The notes under the pieces: model-generated
Databases searched by the model: none
Told to the model about the DNA's origin: nothing
What the model saw: only the letters and a program-made list of their open reading frames with translations
Part shown: positions 14,301 through 29,300 of the stretch, in pieces
How the letters are laid out: the number at the start of each line of letters is the position of its first letter
Numbering within the stretch: the first letter of the stretch is position 1
Program-made: the position numbers and the translations under genes
NCBI RefSeq assembly: GCF_014898055.3
Contig: NW_023600993.1
Span: 20,240,850 to 20,304,849, forward strand
Length of the DNA: 64,000 bases
Direction of reading: 5' to 3'
From: Talpa occidentalis
Lineage: Eukaryota; Chordata; Mammalia; Eulipotyphla; Talpidae

Positions 14301-17300
14301 TCAGTAACAAGACCTACCTTTCCTATTAAAAAAAATAATAATAACAAAAAATGCTAGTAAACAAAAATCTCCTTGAAAAATTGTTCTTCTGAATGTTAAC
14401 AGTGACTATGTTCAGTGGCTGAGAGCAGAACATGAAAAGCAGACCACCTGGTGTAAAAAAGTCCAGTCTCAACCTCGCTGTGCTTTAGTTTCTACGTCAT
14501 ATTGCCATGAAGACCACAGGACTTCAAACCCATAGAATACTCAGGAAAGCACATGGTATGTATCGATCACTCAAAAGCTACTAGTCATTAATTATTGTTA
14601 CTACACCACTAACCCTGTCTCCATGCAGCCCAATCACAGTGCCCAGTGTGCAGGAACTATGCATATCATCCTAACACTGTTCATGTGTTCTCAGAGGGTA
14701 TATAATTTTTTTGTTCAATTATAATTAAATCAGAGAATGCAAATGTTGTTAAGCTTACCATAACAGAACTAAGGCAGCTGATGGAAGAGAGAATGGGGGT
14801 GGCAGGGATAAAGTGCACTAAATTCTCAAAACAGGCATAATCTTAGGTCAGAGGTTCTCATACTTTTTAGTTCCAGAACCCCTTTCTACAAATAAAAATG
14901 TGAGAACCCCTTCATATGTAGAAAAAAACTACAGTATTGATACATAATATTGATGTAATATATTTTAACAATGACATTGATTAGGATCATTCAGGGAACT
15001 GTTTTTCATGAAAAAATATATATATTTCTAAAATAAAATTAAGAGAGGATTATTTTGTATTTCTGTAAATCTCCTTAGTGGGTGGCTTAAGAGAAGACAA
15101 TGGAATTCTCTTATCTGCATTTGTATTCCGTATGCTACAACAACTTCTGGCTTAAGTGTATGAAGAAAAAACTCAGCCTTCCAGTTACAGAACTGGAAAG
15201 AGAAGGAAGGCGCAGACACTGGGTAGGGGAGTGAGGAACTCCCAGAGGTCCTTGGACTAGAGACTTTGACTATCACTGTCTTAATTAGGTTAAAAGATTT
15301 AGTCTAAAGACAAAGTAAAATGTAAAATTATACAAGTATTTACAACACTAATGGTAGTAAACAACCAAAACCACCTAAAAAAAAGTATAAAGAGTTTACC
15401 GCTACAGAGTTGTTTCTGAAAAGTGAGGGGACAACAGGGAGATGAACTTTTCATTTTAGAGCTTTCTGGATCCCCTACTTGAATTTTTCTGCCTTTATGT
15501 GGTTAATAAAAATTTAACGGGCAACTTTTAAGAGTAAAGAATGGCACCCCCATAAGGCTACACTACACAGGTCTCCCCTTGTTGCAAGCACTGACAATAC
15601 ACTCAACACTCTCTGGCAATTGCCACAATCTGTTTCACAAACTAGACTGAAAGTTTTGAAGAGTACACAATAATGCCTAATTACTTATTGTTTATTTCTT
15701 ATTGTTTTCCCCAGTACTTACAGCAAAAATAACAAAACTGCCAAGGGGAAAAATAGAATCGCACTCCTCCATGAGTAGAAAAATTTATATAGGATACTTA
15801 CCTATGTTTGCTATAGTTATTGTTGTTATTTTTTAAAATCACTATTTCAGTAGGATATGTATAGTAAAAATCAGATGTCTAAATGATGTATAACAAAATT
15901 TCTTACATGCTTCATTTGCAGTATTAGTTGTTTTAGTTTCTGAGTGCTATTACTTTTTATTTAGTTTACCAGGAAGAAAGCATTAAATTAATTAATAACA
16001 TTATTTTTACATTTTGATCAAATAATTACATTTCACTCACCTTTCAATATTATTTCCTCTAATATACCTATGAAATTGTCTGGGCATATTCTTTCAGATA
16101 GTGACTAAGCCATGGATTAACTTCTTCCAAAAATGTAAATAATATCATTTTGTATTATTTTAAAAGTGGATACATCTAATACTGAAATGACTACTGTATT
16201 AAAAAAAAAAAATCACACCAAAATATTATTTTTCAAGTAATTCTAGGGGGAAAAACTAATTTTAGATATTTTATTGCTTCCTTTTCATACAAGTAAGAAT
16301 AAATTTCATATTAAAGAGGATTTCAAAATACTGCAATAAAGAAATTTTACCTTTAGCACTGAAGTCATGAATACAGACAGGCCCATCAGAATAAAAATCA
16401 GTAGCCCTGTAACCCGTTGTTCACGAATTCCTAAAAACTTGGGTTGTTCCCCTGGAGCAGAACATTCCGATTCAACTTTCAGGCTGTTGACATGACTTAT
16501 TGACAACACTGTTGCAGCCACAAACCATGGAAGTCCCATGATAGAGCAAACTCCCAACATAACACCAACCATGAGCAAATCAAGGTGATAGCCAGCTCCT
16601 TTCTGCAAAGTGAACATGAATAATTATAAGTCTAAATCTCTTTTAGGTCAAAACCATATACTATTTATAAAAGGCAGAAATTAATTTTCATCTTACATCT
16701 TTCAATGTTTTAGTCCTTATAAAACACCTTATACTCTAGAAGAAATTATAATGCTTATAATTTATAACAAAATGTTATAATGTTATAATGTATAACAAAA
16801 TTTTAAATTACCTTCAATTTGTGCTCCTTTCTGTTTATGATTACAGCTGTAATTTGTTGATCCATAAAGATGAGAATGGTACAAAGCAGAGCTGGAATAG
16901 CAGCTATCAACAAAGTCCACCAAGGATTTTCTCCCAGCGGGCTTATGAACCAGCCCCTATTTGGATCAGTAGGCTGTTAAAAGATTAAAGATCAAAAATA
17001 AAGAAAAGAAAATATTTTCTTCCCTTACTGAAGAAAATGTTCCCAACACAGACTCTGTCTATTCCAAGAAATGCCAACTCATCAGAAAGAACTGGATTAA
17101 ATCTTGGGATGTACGTGAGTTATTTGCACATATAGTCAAAGGGAGCTCTTCCAATGCCCAGATGCAGGTCCCTCATCCATCTGACATAACCACTTGTCCA
17201 ACTAGCTCAGGAATCTATTCCTTTCCCTTGAGCCTGATGTTGCTTATTTTAACCAATTGACTAAAGCCAAAACGACACTGTGTGATTTCTGAGTCTTGAC

Positions 17301-20300
17301 TTCAGAAATCTATTTCTTCTTCTTGCTATTTCTTCTTCTTCCAAAATCAAGCTGTTGGGTGAGTCTCGATCAGCTTTCTTGAGGATGAAAAATAGTGTGG
17401 TTAGGAGAGGGATGGGAGATCTTTGTTGTATCAGCCATCCGAAATGTGGCCCCAAACATGGGAATGAGGCCATACTGCGCCCATCAAGGCAAGAGATGAC
17501 TGCAGGCACATAAAAGACCCAAACCAAGAGATCAGGTAAACCTAATACAATTGCAACTCATTACGAATTACAGGGTTCCTTTAAAGACTTTATGTTTTGG
17601 GAGACTGACCATGCCAGAATAAATAATAAAGAGTCACTTCAACATGCTCCTACCTACTTCATATAAAATGAAATCAATGTAACTACTAGCTAAATTCTGC
17701 TTTAGAAATCCTGCAGACTAGTAGTATTGGCAGGGTTGGTACTTCATCAGAACTGGCCCTCAAGACACAATTTTTCCTAAGTATAGAGTTGACAAAAATC
17801 TGGCACTTTGTCAGGCACTAGTACACTGCTGTTAACACAATGCTGTTAACACATAAAATTTGTTTCAAAAAGAATCTAGGCAAGTTTCATATTCTTGGAG
17901 GATACTGGATATACGGAAATCTAAGCATACTTTTTATACTAGACTTCATTTTAAGTCTTTTTCTATCATGAAAATATCTGTCAAAATGAGAGAGAAATTT
18001 AGTATTTTCAGATTCAGCTATTCTTTTCCCACACTAATTTACATTAAACTCTTCATATTCAATACTGCATATGAAGGAAAATAAATGTTATGTACACAAT
18101 GCATCAAATCTTGAGTGTCCCTTGATTTGTTTCACCAAGTATGTTTTATACCTCCTATAATGTTTGCTACTTCAAACGTACATCAACAGATAGAAGATGT
18201 TTTAGGAACCAGAATAAGAGCCAGGGGAGCCAGGATTACGGGAAATTAAATCAATATTTTGAACTAATATTAAAGGTTCATCTGTTTGTAAAACTTGGTA
18301 AAAAGAGGGTTAAGTTTCTTTTGTCATTTCTTGATGGCCTATCATCTTTAGTGACTCAGTTATCTCTGCTGCTAAACAAAGGATTCCAACACTTTTTACT
18401 ATTGTTCTGAGCAGCAAAAAAAATCTTAAAAACAAAATTGAGCATATAGAGTTAAATAGCTATATACTCATTTCTATTGTTACTAGTGTTTATCCATCAA
18501 GTAAAATTTGTGTAGTAAAATTACAAAGCTTAATTTGTCTTTTAACTTTAGATAGAAATACAAACAGAACTTCTAAACAATTTTGATGGATCATTTTCCA
18601 CCCAGGCACTTTACTCTGGAGGCCATTATTCTTAAAAATAATGCTATTTTTTTGACCCTATGCAAAGATCAGACTAAAATTATTTCCATATTATTCATCA
18701 GTTTTAATCCCTTTTAAACCTTCTGTCTCTAAAAGAAGTCATATAATTTGCTAAATGTAACTATATGCAGTGACACATATACTTGGCTGTAAGTACGTTT
18801 CAGAAACTATTCAAAAGCTACTTCCAATTTGGAAGAGAAAATAATTTCTGAGTGCAAATGCATATGGTATATTATATACAAAAGAACTATAGTTTGCTGA
18901 CATACTACCCTTCTAGAAGTTTAACTAGTATCCTCTTGTTATTCTTATAAAAAGTTTGAAATACTTCTTTTCTAAAAGAATAAAAAAATATTTCTTTCAC
19001 CTGGAAAGCGCATCATGAACTCTGGCTAAGAGAGCAGAGTCACATTTTTAAAATGCCCTCCGATTCCTCACCATGGATATGTTCATTCACTCTCCCTGAC
19101 CGAATGCCTTTGATACCTTTTTGCTTACTTCTTAAATTCACCTGCCTCTTTTCACTGAGTCTTTTTTTTTATATATGTGAGAATTACACATATAATTTTT
19201 TCTTTAAAATCCAGCTCTTCAGAGTGTCTACGCATATGTTAGAAATAATGACTTAGGAGGCTGTGTCTCATTTTTAAGCAGCTTGATATTCAAGTAAGTG
19301 TTTTAATCCTTACCTGGAATTTTTCAGGAACATGAAGTTTAGGAGATGGAACTCCTACAAAGTAGTCAATTACAACCATTATTACTATTGTGAGAAATAT
19401 AGCAAAGTCACTGATTGTCGATCGCACCTATATTAAAGGAATTATTATTAATATAAACACAGAAATAACATTTTTCCTTTTTAAATAATTCTTATCTTTC
19501 AGAGATTAAAATATGCCACTACAAAGAGTGAATGCGGCTTTTAATTAGTGATAGCGTATCAAGGAAACACATTTATATCTAATATATTCAAAAGATAAAC
19601 ACATTTTATAGCTAACCTACCATCTCTCTTGGTACTGTTATCTTCCTATTGTTAACTCTGATAATATAATGTATATTTTTCATTATGAATAATTTCATTG
19701 TAAGTATTTAACATAAAGTATTAACCTCAAACAATGTATTCTCATTCTGATGTAAACCAAGAAAATAAAAACTAAAAACATTAATATTAAGGGAACCCCA
19801 AAATTACATATTCCCAATACCTTGGTTGGAAAATAGCGCTTGGTCTTAAATTGCTTGAGGAATGAAGACAGAAAAAATGTTGTGAAAAATAAGATGACAC
19901 TCCAAAACAGCACATCTGGGATATAAGGTCCATGATGACCACAAGCTGATCCTACAAATGCCCCACGAAAGGCTTTACATTCCTGCAGGGGGTGGAAGAA
20001 ACAGAAAGAAGAGGGGATGAAAGGCGTTCTCAGATAGCAAATACATTACTAGTAAACTTCAGTGACTCCAAGATGCTCCAAAAGACACACCATTATTTTA
20101 TTTCATTTACAAAGAAAATACGTTGCCAACTCAACTATAACACATCACCAAGTATAGGACACACCCTGCATTCAAAGATATATGGTTTGAAAAATATGTG
20201 CATGTTATCAAATACAAGAACAGTATTCTGCCAACTTAAGTCAAATAACCCTTTCCTTCAACTCCATGTTACTATTGGTAAGACTTAAGGTGAGGAAATT

Positions 20301-23300
20301 CCTATCTGCATTCTTGCTGGTTCATAACTTTATTATCTTTCCTTAACTTCTAAGCAAGTTAGTCAAAACAAAGCAACAGACACAAAGCTGCCACTCTGCC
20401 TATTTATGATGCTGAATAAGAGATGGCTACAGCACTACATTCCAATCAGTGATATTAACTGTGTGTTGCTTTTCTGACTTGATTGAAGAACATGTGGTTA
20501 AAGTATGGGATTATGAGCAAAAAAGTGTCCAACAAAATATTGCTATTAAATAATAATATGGTATAATATAATTATAGAAATCTATTGACTTAATTTTCTT
20601 TTGGAGGGTGTGGCAGGGGAGTGATAATTGAAAGGGAAGCAGGCCACTAACATTCTTTTTTCCCCCTTATATTTTACTGAGACACAGTCAAAGAACACAG
20701 CAGGTAACTGGGGTTTACCAAAAAAAAGTTAAGGATGCTAATATTCTTAATATCGTTGTACCAAGATTAATGTAACTCTACAAATTTACAAAACCTTGGT
20801 CCTTTTGGATTACTAAAGTACCCTATATCTACAATATAAAGATATCCTATTCATCGTGTAATACATCTTTTTTAACCAAGGACTTTCAACTGAGCAACTC
20901 TTATTAACCCTACATCTTTGATAACAACAACAAAAAAAATGGATTTTAAAGTATAAAACAGTAAAGCATCCATCTGAGTTGGTTACTGATATATAACGCC
21001 TTAAATCAGCACAGTGGAAAAGTCACTTATGTGCACTACCCGACACAGCACCAGGCAGTCACGCGGAATGACTGAGCACTTGAAACGGAGCCAACGTAAC
21101 TGAAAACCCAACTTTCAATTCATTTATTTAAAATGTATCCAATGACTCCTATACTGGACAAAATAGATTTAAATTATCAATGGTAGAAAGTTTCAGACAA
21201 TAGCTTCAAGTTATATGGTAAGAAGATAACTATCACCTTTGGGGAGAAAGGAATGGCCTACAATTGCTCACATAACATAAAAAGTGCCCGAGAAGTTCAG
21301 GAAATATTGGTGCCAGATGATGCTACCAGCATCACTTTACATTTTTATTCCTAAATCCCAACCTTGGAAGCACCCTAAATAGCTATTTTAGGGCTAGGAC
21401 AATATTTTCCAAGAGAATACAAGACTGTAAGAGTGTTTGGGACACAATAGAGACTCATTACATCTGTTTGCCCTTTCTCTTCCCCTAGTGCTTAGTCAGA
21501 CTAGGGACAATTTTATCAAGGCTGACTTTCACAGGACACTAGCAGGGCACTGATAATATTCAAATAAGCTAATCATAGAATAGATGAAGTGGTAAGAGGC
21601 AGCAGGACAAGGAGAACGGGCTGTTGTAACTGTGAAGGCCAGTATGTGCAACCATAGTCCTGGGAGTCACCTCCTTTGAGTTGAGCAGTCTAAGTGATAT
21701 TATAAACCAGAAGTATATCCACAATCTTTTTAATAGTTGTACCTTCCCAACTTCATTCGTTTTAGTCTGTACTTTTTAGTACACGATATATAAAAATGTG
21801 AAAACCCTATTTGGTCAAAACACCACTTTATTCTGAAAACATGACATCCACCGATCCAGAAGAAAATATTATAGGTCTACTCAGAAAAAGTTAAAGAACT
21901 AGGTTTCCATGTGAAATTATTTTATACTATTACATATAACCTTTATTTTATATAATAAACTCACCGAAACAGTGAGATTCTCCCAGGAAATATCACTTGC
22001 TGTTATATTCTTTTCCTCCCACAGCTTCAGAGTTGCATTGTTAGGGTTAAGAGGTTCAGTACATACACACCTGAAAAATTACAATAGGATTAAAATTTTA
22101 AGGATCATGCATTTCATGCTTACCATTTATGAAATCAACTACACAATGTAGTAGTTTTTAATTTTTAACTACTTAACCTTTCCCCATGTTATAGAGATGG
22201 AGATTTAAAGTGAAAACACATTAGAAACAGCAGAGTGGATAAGGCTTGGCTTATATAAATAGAATGTAATACAATTATCCCAAAAATGTTTAATGAAACA
22301 GATTAGATATACCCCTCAGATTAGATATTTTCTTTGAAAATCTGAACAGATATAACCATGTTTACCAAGGTTACTCTGCATTAAATCTTATCTCCCTAAC
22401 CTCTAGCAGCTGCTGTTAACTCCCTCTACACAAATACACACACTATGCCAAGAATACTAGTAAATGTGGTACTCTTTTTTTTTTTTTTTTTAAAGATTTA
22501 TTTATTTATTTATACAAGCACTGGGTACAGTCATACAGTCAGAAGCATGTGAGGGTGAGAGAATTCACCGGAGCCAGAGGGGAGAGCAGAGCAGGCAGAC
22601 TGATGAAGCACACTTCTGAGGAGACCAGCGGGCGGCAGGAGAGGTCTGCATGCCATGTGGGACCCTCGCCTGGCAGCCAGGGATCGAACCGGCACTGCAG
22701 AGGCTGCAGGCAGCTTCGCAACCCAGCACTCAACCGCTGCACCACCAGGGAGGCTCAAATGTGGTACTCTTCATAATTCTTTGTATTCTGACAAGCCCTA
22801 ACTGCTCATGATCACCCTTTGACTCACCCTGTGTCTTTGACTCAAGGTAAGTTTTAACCTCCATCAGGCTCAGTTTCTTCATATGCACAGCTCAATGATG
22901 TGAATAATAAGGTAACATCATGATATGAATTATGCAACGATCCTAAAACGGTGCCTAGAACGCTCATAGAACATTAGCTGAATGAATGATGTTCACTTGC
23001 AATTCACTCAGTTAACTACAAGAAAGCACTGCTCTAAGTGTTTGGCACTAGCTCTAAAAGCCAGGCTTCAAAAAGGTGAAAGGAGCAGGAAAAGAGAGAA
23101 GACAAGAAAATAACAGAAGAGTTAACTAGTTTAAGAAAAATTAAGATTCTCAAAACATACTTTCCATCACTATCATTTTTGAGGAGAGGTCACTGTCACT
23201 TTGAAATTTTCATGTAGGCCCTCCCCTGGTGGCGCAGGGGTTGAGCGCTGAGCTACCAGGCTGCCCGCAGCCTCTGCAGTGCTGGTTCATTCCCCAGCTG

Positions 23301-26300
23301 CCGCCAGTTCGTTTGCGGTGAGGGTCCCACCAAAAAAAAAAAAAAATTTTTCATGTACCTCTCTACTCTGTCCATCAAAGCTGAAAGCATGCAAGAAAGG
23401 CAATGTAAGGGTAGCAGAGGGGAAGAAGGAATACAGTTATGTTATGTCCTTGTTTGGTAACCACACTTCTCCATGCAATGAAGGATCACATTTACACTAA
23501 GCACGACAGCGAAAAGTAGTAAATGCAAGCATTTACTTAAGTTTGTCTTATTTTAATAAACACCTGGCATTTTATTGAGTATATTTGGATACTGAGTATA
23601 TCTGGCATATATATATATAAAAATATATATATATATTGATATATATATGTATATGACTTTAAAGTTAATTTTCAAATCCTATTTTACTCTATAGGGTCTT
23701 AAAATATTTTCTTTTCAGGCTTTTCTTATCATAAAAAAAAATGCCACGCTAAACAGTATATAATTTAATTACACTTTAAAATAACTTCCAAAAAAATTTA
23801 CCAGATTTAAAAATGTTAAGATGCAAAGCATGAAGAATATATAAATATAAAAATATTACATTCCATATCCTGTATTTGCTTAAAGACTACCAAATACAAT
23901 GTAATTGTATATGATAAGTTGCCATATAATGGAATATAAATTGATGGACCCAATTCAAACAAGAGACCAAAAATACACACACTTGAATAAGTTATTTCAG
24001 TTAATAAAAATGACTGAATTTGATTAACTCTATTTATGACTATTGAGTGCTTTGGTAAAATATCATCTGTAACAAACCAACCTTCATAAGGCTGACTAGT
24101 AATAGCTAAACAGTGAGTATCCCATTGCAACAAAAGAATCCATTTCTGAGGCTCCCACATCTCTTTAAAAATACATTTGAGTAGGGCCTCCCCGGTGGCA
24201 CAGTGGTTGAGCGCTGGGTTGCGAAGAGCTCTGCAGCGCCGGTTCGATCCCCGGCTGCTCCCTGGCCACTGGAGGAGGGTCCCACATGGCGCGCAGACCT
24301 CTCCTGCCGCCCGCTGCTCCCCTCAGCAGTGTACTTCGGTCCTTCTGCCTGCTCTGCTCCCCACTCTGGCTCTGGTGAATTCTCTCACCCTCCCGCGCTT
24401 CTGACTGTACCCAGTGCTTGTATAAATAAATAAATAAATCTTTTAAAAAAAATGTGGAAGTGGAAATAAATCCAAATTTATTAAAAAAAAAAAAACATTT
24501 GAGTATTAGGCAGCAATAGGAACACTTACGAATAGCTGGTCAGTTCATCTAAATTGTTGTGCATATTAAATGAATACACTTCTCCTAAATGAAAGAGCTT
24601 CTCCAAAGCCTCATAGATGAATATTATGCAAATGAGAGCTGCAAATGCTTCTTCTGTAAATCGAGTAATATAACACACAAGGCTGCTTGCATCTGTTGCA
24701 ACCAAAACAATGCACAAGAAAGAAGTCCACAGACCAATACTGGTTCTTAAAGACAGATAGGAAAGCTGATAATCTCTGTTTAGAAAGAAAAATGCAGAGA
24801 TGGTTAACATACACAAGCATGACAGCATTTGTACTTAAAACTTCAAGCAATTAAAAACACTATAAAGACATTTCCAAAAAGAGTGAATTACAGAACAAAA
24901 TAATGACTAAAAAAAGGTTTGTGTTTTTTTCCTACTTCAACTGTAAACTGGCTTCTTAAATAGACTTAATGGCTGTATTTTACTATTTATATAAAGATTT
25001 ACAGTGAAAATCTACTAGACAATACATACTTTAAAGAAGATCTTTCTTTAGAAATGTTATGAGGAGTTTGACAGAAATTCACAATAGTTTATTCATTAAA
25101 GGATCAGTACAAGGAGTTTGACAAATCAAATGTTTAATAGCAGGAAGTTATTTCAGAATGAAAAATGCAAATGCATTTATCTCACAAATGAAATAGTATT
25201 GCCCATGTCAAATTCCAAGTCTACTAGCTATAGTATGTTGCATTAATTTCTGTACCGTGAACAACCAGGGGAAACGGACACCTTACTCTGACTGCTAAGA
25301 TTCGCTCTATAAAACAGGCTCAACCGACAAGTCAACTTGGGCATTAGAAATCCATCTCTAAATTTCTTTTGTAAGATCAACATACCAACTAATAAAATTT
25401 TCATCAAGGTTATTGGGGTAGGGACAATGGCATACCTCAGAGTTAGGTCAACAACACAATAGCAAATGCCCTCCCCCCACAACACACACACACACACACC
25501 CCTTTCCCCTGGTCAATAACACAATAGCAAAGGCCCTCCCCCCACAACACACACACACACACACACCCCTGCCCAGAAAAATATTTACATCATTGATCAG
25601 ATCCTCCTTTTCACTTATAAAAATAATGCACTTTTAACTTAAATTAATAATGATATATAATTACACATACATAAACACATGTGACAAGTAGATAACCAAT
25701 ACGTACCTGCAGAATTTAAATAAAATTTTTTCAAACACTAAAACTGGACCTGTGCTCCCCAATATTGTTAGAGGTTGCCCAGCAAACAATGAATAGGCAA
25801 TCCCAGTTAATGATGCTCCAAAAAGAGACTCTATTGCACTCTGTTTAAGGAAAAAAATGAATAAAGTAATATATCATAAACATCTCTAACCTATATAACA
25901 CATGTTAGACATCTGGAAAATAAAAAAAACTAATCAAGCAGTTAAAATATGAAGCAAACATAACTTTGTCTCAAATTTAAATTTTAAATACGAAAAGTCA
26001 CAAACACATTTTAAATACATGAGGAAAATCAAAGTTTTCACGTATTAAAAATCAACATTGGCAATCAGCCTTCATTAACAACTCAATATAACGGGAAGCA
26101 AGGAGGGAGAAGTAAATGGAAGAGAGACACAGGGGTTTCAACCTTATCTAAAGATGTTTAATTTTGTAAACCTGTGGTAAGTACAAAAAGGTACATGTTA
26201 TTTAATTTTATATCTGAAATAGCTCATTTTAAAAAACAAAACATACTAAATAATTGATATGGTATGCTACATAAGACTCCTTCAAATAGACAAATGAGAA

Positions 26301-29300
26301 GTTAACATGTGATCCTACTGTCAAATTAATTTCTAAAGAGCAATTTCCACACATTTTAAATAAATTAACTTGATAAAACTTAACCAATAAATATGAAAAC
26401 TGAAATACTTAACATTAGTAAAATAGATGGAAAATCTGAGGAACTGTATCACTATTAAAGTTTAACTGAAAGAGAAAATGAAAGATCAAGAGAAACTCTG
26501 AATGAAAGCTAGTAGTCCAATTTTGGACCACTGTCCACATTCCATTCAAGGCTGTTAGAGGATAGCTAGCACTCGACAGAGAAGAGTGATCAGGAACAAA
26601 AGAGAAAAGTTTACTATTCACAAACATCGTGAACTGGAATGCACTTTGGACAAAGGAAAAGCCCACCATTCTGAAAGGCAAGGGGAAAAGCTAGTGAGAA
26701 AACAACCTTCTTGGAAGTGGCAGGCAGTACAGGCAAAGACCAGCGCTTCCAGAGGAGATCTGAAGAAGACTGGCTCCTACTAGGTGTTAACCCAAACTTT
26801 TCTAACCTAACTTTTCTCACTTTTAAACAAGGGTGGTGATAGTCAGGATGACTGAAGGAAGCAATGTTTATAAAAATACCAAGTGAGCACATTATCTGGC
26901 CTACATACTGAACTCGGTAAATGGAAGCATTTCTCATCAACAGCAATAACTGCATCTTCCAAAGTCAAAATCACAAAATAATAATATGCAGTAAAAGTAT
27001 TATTCAACTATGAGTAGAAAAAGAGGATCACAGCACATAAAAACTTGACATTTGGCAAAATGAAGTGTCCATTTAACAACGTGTTTGTTAACTGTGTGAG
27101 TGAGATGCTTTTCTTGCCTATACATAGAATCAGGTTGTCCTAGAAGATACTGCTAAGTCTTGATAAAATCCTTGGCTCAATTAGGATATTCCTATTTAGA
27201 AATTAATTTAGACAGAGTTTAAGTCAAAGGGAAAAATGTCTGAAAGATATCTAAAGACGGAAAGCAATTTTCAGATAAGAAGATGATGACAAATACAGAA
27301 ATGCTAACAGGGATCAGATGAGCACAAAACAATTGTTTCCCTCCCCAGCGCTGGGCTGACAAAGTAGAAACTGCCACACGAAGACCTCACTTTCACCACT
27401 AGCCCATTTTACCCGCATTTTCTAGTTCCTTTATCAGATCTAGTATCTTCCCCGAGGACTTTATGTTCCACTTCCAAAACAAAATCACAGCCCCACTCCA
27501 CTGCGTGTTCCCCATTCTCCATTCATAAGCTTCAGTTTTATCCATGTAATCTTTTCTTCTAACAACCTCTGTTTTATTTATTTATTTTTTTTTCAAAATT
27601 CCATCATTTTGATTCCTCTTTAGAACTCTGATGGTGCTGTATCTAGTTTGGTGAGCCACATTCCTCCTTATTCTCACCCATTCTCCATTCCATAAATGTG
27701 GGTAACTGCCCATTTTTCCTCCTCCTCTTCCTACAAATTAGGTCCCTTGTTAACCTCATCTAATCTTAGTCTCAACCCTCACCTCCTCCGCCGTCCTCTA
27801 CAAACTCTGGAACAAAACTCCTCCTAACATCTCCGTTTCTACCTGAATTTCCAATCAAGCACCTAAAAACGAACACATCATCTTTGTATCATTTGCCTCC
27901 ATTGAACACCTGATTTCTCGGTTTCTGATAGTGCAACTCCTCCGGCTCTTCCTTTATCTCACTTGCACGTGAACAGCACATCATAACACAATAACCACGG
28001 TGACAATTATCTTATCTTTTTCACTGCAGTCAGGATCCTGAGGACAGACCATACATGCTCATCTTACACTTGTCTATATTCTGCCAGTGGGGACAGTGCT
28101 ATCACATGCCCAGAGTCCCGAAGAGCAGGATGATGCTAACAGGCTGCGAGTGACAGTCAAAAGAGCAGAGGCAGCATGTCCACGGTGGTAACAGATGAGG
28201 CACATTTCCACGGGGACCAGCAAGAGTTACATGTACAACTTGTGACAGCACATAAAGCAACCTCCTAAAAACATGTAATTTTGATACACTGATTACAGAG
28301 TAAATCAAACAGAATCTGCATAATGAGAAATGAGTTGAAAGAAATTTCAATTAGACATATTTCATGTGCAGCTCATGGAATACTTTTATTGAACAGTGAT
28401 CATTGTTGGTTATTTTTTAAAGTTTTATCTGAAGAAGGGAATTAATTTTTCTCCCAAAGGTAAACATAGTTAAATAAAATAGAATCATAAACCATCTCAT
28501 TTAAATACCTTAAAATGTAGGCAAGCAAAAAGCATTTCAAGATTTTACAAAGCACCAGATTCTGTGACGTATTATCATACATCCCATAGTTCCCAATACA
28601 GTATTACCAAGAATTTAAAAAGCTTTACTTGCATTTTAGTCTTATCAAAAATTATGGATGCAGTTTTTAGTTACATGTTCCAAATTAAAACTTTGGCTAC
28701 TTTCACACAAATTTAGTTAACAGCAAAATTAGTCACTCCTTCAATTATCTAGCATTTGTCCACGGTTACGTTTTCTTCTTCCAAATAGTCTATCTGGGTC
28801 TACCTGACAGACCTGATGAGTTATTACCAATTACACAGCTCCAACTAACCCTATGAGGCCTTACAAGATATGAAGCAGCCGTACTTATAAATTCCCCATC
28901 CATGACCCACCCAGAATCAGTACAGTTGGTCTCCCCCACCACCCCCAAAACCCACCCCTCCACAGAGACAATACAAGATTTTTACTCAATTTATAAAACC
29001 ATTCATCCAGCAAGGCAGGATAAATTTTCTTTTTTTTTTTTTTTTCTTTTTACCTCAACTGTGCATCTTCTCCTGTTCAAATGGCTTCCCCAGGTTTTCC
29101 ATAGCAATTACCTTGGGGGAAGTCTGCTTTGGGACAGGTTAATCATGCTGTGGGTAGACTCTTCAAATAAAAGTATGAATAGTGAGACAAATGCACACAG
29201 ACACTTGCCTCTGAAGAGCTAAGAGCCTGGCCACTACCAATCTTTGTACTCACTATTCTGCCTTCTGTAGCTTCTCCAAGCAGCCCTCCAAAAGTGATTA

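Noticed and set aside
25446..25570. Possible CRISPR-like direct repeats
   Set aside because: Only two units, no spacers, mammalian CA microsatellite; no array anywhere in the window.
26415..26955. Overlapping 88- to 113-codon frames in intron 13
   Set aside because: Frames on both strands, no similarity to SLC4A7 or any family I know, no good splice sites.
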